The position numbers and the translations under genes are program-made. This document shows, one piece after another, positions 55,241 through 62,631 of a stretch of DNA of 64,000 nucleotides. The notes under the pieces were generated by a model, which did not search any database, was not told the origin of the DNA, and was given only the letters and a program-made list of their open reading frames with translations. The stretch is taken from positions 1 to 64,000 of the forward strand of contig CALMVZ010000011.1 in assembly GCA_937873155.1 (NCBI GenBank), in the 5' to 3' direction. Each line of letters starts with the position of its first letter. The stretch's first letter is position 1. Source of the stretch: an uncultured Bacteroidota bacterium (GTDB lineage Bacteria; Bacteroidota; Bacteroidia; B-17B0; Aurantibacillaceae).

Positions 55241-55256
55241 GCCAAATATATTTGGC
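55241..55256. promoter_or_regulatory. Perfect palindrome containing -7 elements on both strands
   Basis: GCCAAATATATTTGGC is a perfect 16-base palindrome. Each strand carries TATATTTG, the Bacteroidota -7 consensus. The minus-strand element sits about 45 bases before the TTG at 55198 and could be both promoter and operator. Confidence 0.45.
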
Positions 55257-55278
55257 ATTTTACACCGAATAAGGGGTT

Positions 55279-55962
55279 TTAGAATGACTGAAAGATCTTC
55301 TCTATCTCTGCTTTGCTTACTATTTTGAAATAAGCAGGTATTTCAAAAATATTATCATCGATATCAGCATTTTTTACGCTTTTGGCAGTGAATTGTAATT
55401 CGAGTCCCATCTTTTTAAGGCGGTATTGCATTAACATGCCTTTTACTCCATTATACGGACTAAGATCATTCACATTTGCCGCACCCATTTCATTGGTATA
55501 ATAGGCTTCAAAGTTCACTGCCGGATCATTTACCATTGTAACATTGATCTTCTTGCATTTGTACCCTGCGATCAGCTTCGTGTCTTTGGTTTCTGTCCAT
55601 TTGATCTTGTAGGCTTCATTTTCTTTTTTGATCTCAGTTTCGTTCTCAATACACGCTTGTTTTATATCGAGGAATTTTACCATTTGTGTTAATGTTTTTC
55701 CTGCCTGATCACAAATGAATGTTGTAGTGAACATTCCCATGGTACTCATTTCTAAAAGGAATTTATCATCCTTGAATTTCAGGGTTGCAGTACTTGGTAT
55801 CATACCTGCCCATGGGTGATTCGGATCAACAGCTGTAACATCAAACTCAATGATCCCTTCATTTAAGATCTTGTCGTTAGAATTCTTACAACCCGGAAAT
55901 GCAACGCATATCAGAACAAGAATGCTGCAAATTATTTTTATAATTGATCCGCGCGGGTTCAT
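55279..55962 (-). CDS. DUF4412-like lipoprotein, paralogue of the gene at 54509
   Basis: The 227-residue protein has a lipobox (VAFPGC, Cys25) and an ATG start. Conserved stretches with the gene at 54509 include STATLKFKDDKF, FLDIKQACIEN and SPYNGVKGMLMQYRLKKMGLELQFTAKSV. Both share a weaker core with the gene at 53716. The row probably arose by tandem duplication. Function is unknown. Confidence 0.75.
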   Translation of the reverse strand: MNPRGSIIKIICSILVLICVAFPGCKNSNDKILNEGIIEFDVTAVDPNHPWAGMIPSTATLKFKDDKFLLEMSTMGMFTTTFICDQAGKTLTQMVKFLDIKQACIENETEIKKENEAYKIKWTETKDTKLIAGYKCKKINVTMVNDPAVNFEAYYTNEMGAANVNDLSPYNGVKGMLMQYRLKKMGLELQFTAKSVKNADIDDNIFEIPAYFKIVSKAEIEKIFQSF

Positions 55963-56033
55963 AAATGAGAGAGGGTTAAATTAAGGAATTTATTACACAA
56001 ATCGACAGGTCCGTATTCTTTTCGTTCATAAAA

Positions 56034-56058
56034 AAAGCCTCAAAAGTGAGGCTTTATT
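56034..56058 (-). terminator. Intrinsic terminator of the small lipoprotein gene
   Basis: AAGCCTCA (56035-56042) pairs with TGAGGCTT (56047-56054). On the minus strand the T-run lies at 56026-56036, just past the stop at 56075. Confidence 0.7.
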
Positions 56059-56074
56059 ATTGTGTAATTTCTTA

Positions 56075-56443
56075 TTAGCGGACAACAACAACTTTTTCAA
56101 CGCCTTTTCCTTCTTCTAACTTAATGATACTGATACCTTGCACAGAAGAAGTTCCGGTACCTTTTAAAGCTTTAATGTCATAAATCGCAGGTAATTTAAA
56201 AGTAAATGATACTCTCCCTGACTCGTCTGTAACGCCTGTGGCACGAAGATCGGCAGTGATAGTTCCGCTGTTCGGGGTCTTTACATTTGCAAATAAATAA
56301 ACTGTAGCTCCGCCCAAACCGACACCGGTTGAGTCGTGACAAATAATGTTAGCTACGCAATCCGTGTTTTTCTTACAAGATGTTATGAATAAAAAACCGA
56401 TGCCTAATACAGCAATTGCAATAAAAATTCCTCTTAATTTCAT
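56075..56443 (-). CDS. Small lipoprotein with an Ig/carboxypeptidase-regulatory-like domain
   Basis: At 122 residues the protein has a lipobox (FITSC, Cys23) and one beta domain (VANIICHDSTGVGLGGATVYLFANV ... DESGRVSFTF), of the kind seen in carboxypeptidase-regulatory or Big-type domains. It is probably an outer-membrane lipoprotein. Function is unknown. A minus-strand TATATTTG at 56564-56571, 120 bases upstream, is a possible promoter. Confidence 0.7.
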   Translation of the reverse strand: MKLRGIFIAIAVLGIGFLFITSCKKNTDCVANIICHDSTGVGLGGATVYLFANVKTPNSGTITADLRATGVTDESGRVSFTFKLPAIYDIKALKGTGTSSVQGISIIKLEEGKGVEKVVVVR

Positions 56444-56586
56444 ATGTTAATAATTTGTTTTTTAGTTGTCATATGGAATAGCCAGTTTATCTTTAATTTA
56501 TCGTTTGTGTCTGGCAAACATGGCTATTTCATTTGTTCTGATTTAATACGATATTCGTTATAGCAAATATACTAAATTACTTATAA

Positions 56587-57423
56587 ATGACAAATAGTAA
56601 AGCCTTAGTTTTTAGTGTTTTAATGCTCTTTTTTGGGCTTATTTCCCGCTCACAGACCCATAGTAAAGAGACTATTTTGATCGCTACCTCATATGGCAAT
56701 ATTAAAATTAAGTTGTTCGAAGAGACCCCTTTACATAAAAAAAACTTCCTGAAACTGGTAAAACAAGGCTTTTACGACAGCCTGCTCTTTCACAGGGTAA
56801 TTAACAACTTTATGATACAGGGTGGTGACCCCGATAGCAAACGAGCCAACGATACGATCCTTTTAGGGAATGGTGATGTGGGTTATTGGATACCGGCCGA
56901 ATTTAACTCTAAGATCTTCCATAAAAAGGGTGCTTTGGCAGCTGCCCGCGAGGGTGATGATATCAATCCGAAAAAAGAATCTTCAGGCTGCCAGTTCTAT
57001 ATAGTGATGGGAAAAAAATACGATTCCATTGCGCTGCAAAAAGCTGAATTACGTGTGAATCGCGAGATCGTTCAAAAAATAAATTACCTGGTAGGCTTTG
57101 GCGGAAAAAGCCCTGCGTTGAAAACATACTATAACCGCTTGTACACCCAAGGAAAAGAAGACAGTTTGAAGATAGTGACCAAACAATTGACCGATGCAAT
57201 CAGCAAAGTTGAATATGAGAAAACAAAACATTACACATGGTCAGCATCACAGAAAAAAACGTACGCCGAACTTGGAGGCACGCCACATCTGGATAATAAC
57301 TACACCATTTTTGGCGAAGTAATTGAAGGTTTAGATATCATTGATAAAATTGCCGGGGTAAAAACAGATAAGAATGACCGGCCGAAAGAAAATATCAGGA
57401 TGAAGATCAGTATCGTTAACTAA
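56587..57423 (+). CDS. Secreted cyclophilin-type peptidyl-prolyl cis-trans isomerase
   Basis: The 278-residue protein has an N-terminal signal peptide (...GLISRSQ), then the cyclophilin core: FHRVINNFMIQGGDP (catalytic Arg), SSGCQFYIVMGK and NYTIFGEVIEGLD. About 85 residues (Lys142-Lys227) form an insertion between the QFYIV strand and the NYTIFGEV strand, which is longer than in most bacterial cyclophilins. It should fold proteins in the periplasm. The last four bases overlap the convergent gene at 57420. Confidence 0.9.
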   Translation: MTNSKALVFSVLMLFFGLISRSQTHSKETILIATSYGNIKIKLFEETPLHKKNFLKLVKQGFYDSLLFHRVINNFMIQGGDPDSKRANDTILLGNGDVGYWIPAEFNSKIFHKKGALAAAREGDDINPKKESSGCQFYIVMGKKYDSIALQKAELRVNREIVQKINYLVGFGGKSPALKTYYNRLYTQGKEDSLKIVTKQLTDAISKVEYEKTKHYTWSASQKKTYAELGGTPHLDNNYTIFGEVIEGLDIIDKIAGVKTDKNDRPKENIRMKISIVN

Positions 57424-57929
57424 TCTTTCTTAAAATACATATTGATGTTCAGGTACGGATGATTCTTATCGTAAATGATAAAATCGTTCTCATGCATTTT
57501 AAATATTTTGAAACGGTTAGGAACATAGTTCGTCGTTTCCTTCTTCAATAAATATTTTTGTGCCGTTATCATGCTATCCGCACAATTGATCTCTACTTTT
57601 GCTATCGCTTTTCCGTGATAAGCCATTTTCCCCTGGTGCATAATATCCCAATCATAAATCATTACTGTATCTGTAGGATTGAATTTGATCTTATATTTAT
57701 TGATCTCTGCTTTGTCTGCTTCTGAAAGGTCCTTGGCAAGCTTCAATTCGAAAGTATAATATTGCATCCTGTTGGTGATCGCAGTATCGGTTGGGAAAAG
57801 CCTTCCCCTTCCGTTACGGTGCGTTCCTCCCTTATAAACAACTCCTAATACTTTAAGACTTTCACAAGTAATTTGTGCAAATGCACTTTGAAGAAAGAAA
57901 TAGAATATGAAACCAAAGATATACTTCAT
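57420..57929 (-). CDS. Secreted hypothetical protein
   Basis: The ATG at 57929 gives 169 residues with a signal peptide (MKYIFGFIFYFFLQSAFAQ); the frame is open further, but that would lack a proper signal. The body has a TDTVMIYDWDIM strand and no motif I know. It directly follows the methyltransferase gene (stop at 57931), so both are probably co-transcribed. No function is proposed. Confidence 0.65.
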   Translation of the reverse strand: MKYIFGFIFYFFLQSAFAQITCESLKVLGVVYKGGTHRNGRGRLFPTDTAITNRMQYYTFELKLAKDLSEADKAEINKYKIKFNPTDTVMIYDWDIMHQGKMAYHGKAIAKVEINCADSMITAQKYLLKKETTNYVPNRFKIFKMHENDFIIYDKNHPYLNINMYFKKD

Positions 57930-57930
57930 T

Positions 57931-58803
57931 TTACTTTTCCAATTTACCCCAAACACCCAATGGCAATTTAACCCCACTCTTAGCATTCAAAAATAACTCG
58001 CCGACGCTTAATTGCGACTTCTGCTTTTTTGCGAAAGGACCTAATAGATTTTCAGGCACCATTGCTGAAAACCCTAATGAATACGCATTCAGGATCAGCA
58101 AATGCTTCTCCGTATCTAATATCTGAAGAACGCTATCCATCATTTCAGCAATATTATCTTCCAGTTTCCATTTTTCACCGTTCGGACCATGGCCAAAAGC
58201 AGGCGGATCTAAAATAATTCCATTGTATTTGTTACCGCGACGGATCTCTTTCTTTACAAATTTAAGAGCATCATCCACCATCCAGCGGATGTTATCTAAA
58301 TTGGATTTCTGCATATTTTCATTTGCCCAGGTCACAACTTGTTTGATGCTATCAACATGCGTAACATCAGCACCTGCAGCCCTGGCTGCGATAGAAGCTC
58401 CGCCTGTGTAAGCAAATAAATTCAGGAATTTAGGTTTATTAAGTTCCGAAAGAAAATCATAGATCTTATCCCAATTCACAGCCTGTTCCGGGAAAACACC
58501 AACGTGTTTAAATGCCGTCAATCCTAAACGAAAAGTTAATTCACTTTGTTTTGATAAAGCGTAATTGATGGTCCACTGATCGGGCATTTGTTTTAATTTT
58601 TTCCAATCGCCCTGAGAACTCGATTTCGGTATGAATTTTACACTGGCTTGTTTTTCCCAATCACTGTTTGAATAGATCTTTGGCCATACCGCCTGAGGTT
58701 CCGGACGGATAGTAATATATTTTCCGAAGCGTTCCAGTTTTTCGAAGTCGCCGCAATCAATTAATTCGTAATCTTTCCAATTTTTAGGGCTTAGCAATTC
58801 CAT
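57931..58803 (-). CDS. RlmI-like class I SAM methyltransferase
   Basis: The protein has 290 residues from ATG 58803; the open frame goes to 58830 but its extra residues look like leader. A PUA-like short N-terminus (FGKYITIRPEPQAVWP) precedes a SAM fold with LNLFAYTGGASIAARAAGADVTHVDS and the catalytic-type ILDPPAFG (about 205). This is the pattern of 23S rRNA cytosine-5 methyltransferases and related Methyltrans_SAM proteins. The RNA target is not certain. Confidence 0.83.
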   Translation of the reverse strand: MELLSPKNWKDYELIDCGDFEKLERFGKYITIRPEPQAVWPKIYSNSDWEKQASVKFIPKSSSQGDWKKLKQMPDQWTINYALSKQSELTFRLGLTAFKHVGVFPEQAVNWDKIYDFLSELNKPKFLNLFAYTGGASIAARAAGADVTHVDSIKQVVTWANENMQKSNLDNIRWMVDDALKFVKKEIRRGNKYNGIILDPPAFGHGPNGEKWKLEDNIAEMMDSVLQILDTEKHLLILNAYSLGFSAMVPENLLGPFAKKQKSQLSVGELFLNAKSGVKLPLGVWGKLEK

Positions 58804-58937
58804 AATACAAAGAAAATGAAAAACTACCACTTACAAAGCAGAACAGCGTTATTTAGTAAAGAGAAAATTGTTAATAAATGCCTTTCTAATCCGAGGTTTA
58901 GATTTTTAAAAATAATACTTTAGACAAACTTTAATTC

Positions 58938-60557
58938 ATGGCCAGATCAGGGAATTCACCTTTCATTGCAATTGTTACTGTATTTTTTTTCTGGGGCTTT
59001 TTAGCAGCTTCCAACGGAATTTTTATCCCGTTCTGTAAAACACATTTCAGCTTAACACAGTTTCAATCGCAATTGATCGACAGCGCCTTTTACGGGGCTT
59101 ATTTTATCGGTTCGCTCCTGCTCTATATCTTTTCTTTGCAATTGAACAACGATATCATCAATAAGATCGGTTACAAAAAAACAATTGTATACGGTTTAGC
59201 CATTTCCATTTTAGGAGCGATCACTATGATTCCCGCAGTTAACTCCGGATCATTCGCTTTTATTTTAGTTGCTTTTTTCATCATTGCTTTAGGATTTTCC
59301 CTGCAGCAAACTTCAGCAAATCCTTTAGTGTTAAATATTGGCGATCCCGCAAAGGGTTCTCATCGTTTGAATTTTGCAGGAAGTGTGAATTCGTTCGGTA
59401 CAACTATTGGCCCTATTCTTGTAAGTTTCGTTTTATTTGGAAAAGCAATGGCTTCGAGTGCGGATAAAGAATCTGCTTCCATTGGCTCTATCAATATTTT
59501 ATACATTATCCTCGGAATTGCATTTGCCATGGCTGCTGTTATTTTAAACTTTACCCAAATTCCAAAACTTAAAATAGAAGAGGAAGCTGACAGCAACATG
59601 AAAATTTTAAAAGCGCCTCTTTTCTTCATCATCGGTACGCTCCTGTTTTTAATTACCGTCTTTATTTATTTTGCACTGGATGCAGTTACTACAAATCAAA
59701 GCCAGTTCTTGTTTTTGGCCTCTTTTGCTTTATTCCTTGGCGTGATAACAATTATCTTAGTTCTGCAATACAATAAAATTAAAAAAGATGATCGCCTCGA
59801 AACAAAACCATATCCGCAAGTGCTGTTAGGTATGATCGCCATTTTTGTTTATGTAGGTGTTGAAGTTTCAATTCAGAGTAATTTAGGTTCACTTTTAAAA
59901 CTTCCCGATTTCGGAGGCCTTCAGGATTCAGAAATAAGTCCTTTCATCTCTTTGTACTGGGGAAGTTTAATGATCGGCCGCTGGACAGGTTCTATTGGTG
60001 CTTTTGAAATGAAAAAGTCAACGAATATTATTCTGACACTAATTGTTCCTTTCGTAGCATTATCTTTAGTTCTTTACATGAATCATTTAAGCGGCGCTGA
60101 TGCCTCGAAATTTATTACTTACGCTATTTGTGTTGCAGTTTTAATTGGTGCATTCTTCATGGGACAACAAAAACCCGCGCTTACTTTGATCATTTTTGGT
60201 TTGCTGGGAACACTTGCCATGTTAGTTGGTTTAATGACCACAGGGCTTCTAAGCGTCTACGCATTTTTGAGTGGTGGCTTGTTTTGCTCTATCATGTGGC
60301 CTTGCATTTTTTCATTAGCAACAGCAGGTTTAGGAAAATACACCAGCCAGGCTTCTTCATTTTTGATCATGATGATCTTAGGCGGCGCGTTCATTCCGCC
60401 AATGCAGGGATTATTGGCAGATAAAACGAACATTCACATCTCTTACATCATTCCGGTAATTTGTTTCGCCTTCTTGACGTGGTATGCATTTAAAGTAAGG
60501 GGCATCTTGAAATCAAACGGAATAGATTACGATACCACAACTGAAACAGGGCATTAA
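58938..60557 (+). CDS. Major facilitator sugar transporter, FucP/GluP type
   Basis: The 539-residue polytopic protein has the family start FFFWGFLAASNGIFIPFCK and the conserved FSLQQTSANPLVLNIGDPAKGSHRLNFAGSVNSFGT. FucP-type symporters import L-fucose or hexoses with protons. It has a long hydrophilic loop near residues 215-225 and about 12 membrane segments. The TsdA-like gene starts 2 bases after its stop, so they could be co-transcribed although the functions differ. Confidence 0.9.
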   Translation: MARSGNSPFIAIVTVFFFWGFLAASNGIFIPFCKTHFSLTQFQSQLIDSAFYGAYFIGSLLLYIFSLQLNNDIINKIGYKKTIVYGLAISILGAITMIPAVNSGSFAFILVAFFIIALGFSLQQTSANPLVLNIGDPAKGSHRLNFAGSVNSFGTTIGPILVSFVLFGKAMASSADKESASIGSINILYIILGIAFAMAAVILNFTQIPKLKIEEEADSNMKILKAPLFFIIGTLLFLITVFIYFALDAVTTNQSQFLFLASFALFLGVITIILVLQYNKIKKDDRLETKPYPQVLLGMIAIFVYVGVEVSIQSNLGSLLKLPDFGGLQDSEISPFISLYWGSLMIGRWTGSIGAFEMKKSTNIILTLIVPFVALSLVLYMNHLSGADASKFITYAICVAVLIGAFFMGQQKPALTLIIFGLLGTLAMLVGLMTTGLLSVYAFLSGGLFCSIMWPCIFSLATAGLGKYTSQASSFLIMMILGGAFIPPMQGLLADKTNIHISYIIPVICFAFLTWYAFKVRGILKSNGIDYDTTTETGH

Positions 60558-60559
60558 GA

Positions 60560-61612
60560 ATGAACGATTTCAAACACAATAGCGAAGAGAATTACATTGA
60601 GATCATTCAACGTCTTGTAAAATGTATCGTTATTCTTTTGATCATTATTGTTGTTTTGATCGTGTTGCACATAACAGGATTTCCAATTCCCGAAAAAGAA
60701 ATTCCTAAAAAAGAAATCTCTCCAAAAACTGAAGCTATTGAAAAACCAAAAGCTGATGTATGGATCGCTCCGGATACATCGAATATAAAAACCGAAGATA
60801 ACGCAGCACAAATAATTTATGGCCGCGAATTAATTGCAAACACTTCATTATATCTTGGCCCACAGGGAAAAGTTGCTCACATTAGTAATGGAATGAATTG
60901 CCAGAATTGCCATCTTGATGCAGGAACAAGGCCATTTGGAAATAATTACAGCGGCGTTGCTTCCACTTATCCAAAATTCAGGGAACGTTCAGGTACAATG
61001 GAAAGTATTTACAAACGCGTGAATGATTGTTTTGAAAGAAGCCTGAATGGAAAGGCGCTTGATACTTTAAGTAATGAAATGCAAGCAATCGTTTCTTACA
61101 TAAAATGGTTGGGCAAAGGTGTTCCTAAAGGCGAAAAACCAAAAGGCGCAGGATTAACTGAATTGACCTATCTCGATCGTGCAGCTGACCCTGAAAAAGG
61201 AAAAGCTGTTTATATATCGAAATGCAAAACCTGCCACATGGAAAACGGTGAAGGGAAATTTAATGAAGGCAGGCTAACGTACCAATACCCTCCGCTTTGG
61301 GGTGAACACAGTTACAATGATGGCGCAGGATTATACCGTTTATCACGCTTCGCGGGATATGTAAAATCAAATATGCCTCAAAACACTACTTATGATTCGC
61401 CGCAATTAACTGATGAAGAAGCGTGGGATGTTGCGGCTTTTGTGAATTCACAACCACGTCCTAAAAAAGACCTCAGCAAAGATTGGCCAAAACTATCAGG
61501 AAAGCCTGTTGACCATCCGTTTGGCCCTTACGCGGATAAATTCCCGGAAGAGCAACATAAATACGGGCCGTTTGCCCCGATCGCAGATGCCAGAAAGAAA
61601 GCAAAAAAATAA
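60560..61612 (+). CDS. Dihaem c-type cytochrome, TsdA-like thiosulfate dehydrogenase
   Basis: The 350-residue protein has one N-terminal membrane anchor (about 21-39) and two haem sites, CQNCH (Cys114, Cys117, His118) and CKTCH (Cys222, Cys225, His226). RVNDCFERSLNG with Cys157 matches the active-site cysteine haem ligand of TsdA. The C-terminal WGEHSYNDGAG, NMP (Met272) and WDVAAFV fit TsdA as well. TsdA interconverts thiosulfate and tetrathionate in the periplasm. The following YeeE/YedE genes and SoxB-like gene make a sulfur role likely. SoxA is a less likely reading, since the haem order and motifs fit TsdA better. Confidence 0.83.
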   Translation: MNDFKHNSEENYIEIIQRLVKCIVILLIIIVVLIVLHITGFPIPEKEIPKKEISPKTEAIEKPKADVWIAPDTSNIKTEDNAAQIIYGRELIANTSLYLGPQGKVAHISNGMNCQNCHLDAGTRPFGNNYSGVASTYPKFRERSGTMESIYKRVNDCFERSLNGKALDTLSNEMQAIVSYIKWLGKGVPKGEKPKGAGLTELTYLDRAADPEKGKAVYISKCKTCHMENGEGKFNEGRLTYQYPPLWGEHSYNDGAGLYRLSRFAGYVKSNMPQNTTYDSPQLTDEEAWDVAAFVNSQPRPKKDLSKDWPKLSGKPVDHPFGPYADKFPEEQHKYGPFAPIADARKKAKK

Positions 61613-61645
61613 TTACATTAGTATAATAGTAAAACCCAAAACAAC

Positions 61646-62206
61646 ATGAATATTTTAACATCACCGTGGCCGTGGTATATTGCAGGACCTTTAATTGGCT
61701 TAATGGTTCCGCTTTTACTTTTCATGGGCAATAAAGCATTTGGTATTTCGTCATCATTAAGACATTTTTGTGCTATGTGCATTCCAACCAAGGCTAAATT
61801 CTTTCAATACGATTGGAAAGCTGAGCGATGGAATCTGATCTTCGCTTTAGGTATGGTGATAGGTGGATTAATTGCCGGTCACTTTTTCAAAAATCCAAAT
61901 CCCATTGATCTATCCGAATCAGCTATTGAAAGTATGAACGAATTAGGGATACAAAATTATTCAGGCCTGGTTCCTTCTGAGATTTTCAACTTTTCATCTC
62001 TTTTTACTTTAAAAGGTTTTCTGTTAATTGTAGTTGGCGGCTTTTTTGTAGGTTTTGGCACCCGTTACGCAGGAGGTTGTACCTCCGGTCACTCTATTAT
62101 GGGCATGTCGAATTTGCAATGGCCCTCATTAGTGGCTACCTGTTGTTTTTTTGCCGGCGGATTACTAATGACGTGGGTTATTCTTCCTTTAATCATGAAC
62201 CTGTAA
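61646..62206 (+). CDS. YeeE/YedE-family membrane protein, first half-transporter
   Basis: The 186-residue protein has several transmembrane segments and the family block GFGTRYAGGCTSGHSIMGMSNLQWPSL, with its conserved cysteine. YeeE/YedE proteins import sulfur compounds such as thiosulfate. Full-length YeeE is about 350 residues with both halves; here the second half is a separate gene 10 bases downstream. It could also supply sulfur groups to the TsdA/SoxB system. Confidence 0.85.
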   Translation: MNILTSPWPWYIAGPLIGLMVPLLLFMGNKAFGISSSLRHFCAMCIPTKAKFFQYDWKAERWNLIFALGMVIGGLIAGHFFKNPNPIDLSESAIESMNELGIQNYSGLVPSEIFNFSSLFTLKGFLLIVVGGFFVGFGTRYAGGCTSGHSIMGMSNLQWPSLVATCCFFAGGLLMTWVILPLIMNL

Positions 62207-62216
62207 TATTTATACT

Positions 62217-62627
62217 ATGAAGAACTTAAAATTTTTATTACTCGGTACGGCCTTCGGATTTATTTTAATTAAAGCCGAAGTGGTCTCGTGGTTCCGGATC
62301 CAGGAAATGTTCCGGTTTCAGTCATTTCACATGTACGGCGTTATTTGCTCGGCTATTGCTGTCGGTATGCTCTCTGTTTTTCTAATTAAAAAATTTAAAG
62401 CAAAAACGTTTTCCAGTGAAGTGATCAGGATCGAAGACAAACAATTTACAAAAGGAAATATCATCGGCGGGTTAATGTTTGGATTAGGCTGGGCCATGAC
62501 GGGAGCTTGCCCGGGGCCGTTATATGCTTTAATTGGAAGCGGCTTACCAATTGTGATAGTTGTTTTATTAAGCGCAGTTGTGGGGACTTACACATATGGT
62601 GTTATAAAAGATAAATTACCGCACTAA
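62217..62627 (+). CDS. YeeE/YedE-family membrane protein, second half-transporter
   Basis: This 136-residue protein has four hydrophobic stretches and the repeat-like block GLGWAMTGACPGPLYALIGSG (Cys102), equivalent to the conserved GGCTSGH of the gene at 61646. The two proteins likely pair as one pore. It is co-directional and close to its neighbours on both sides (10 and 4 bases). Confidence 0.83.
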   Translation: MKNLKFLLLGTAFGFILIKAEVVSWFRIQEMFRFQSFHMYGVICSAIAVGMLSVFLIKKFKAKTFSSEVIRIEDKQFTKGNIIGGLMFGLGWAMTGACPGPLYALIGSGLPIVIVVLLSAVVGTYTYGVIKDKLPH

Positions 62628-62631
62628 AATT

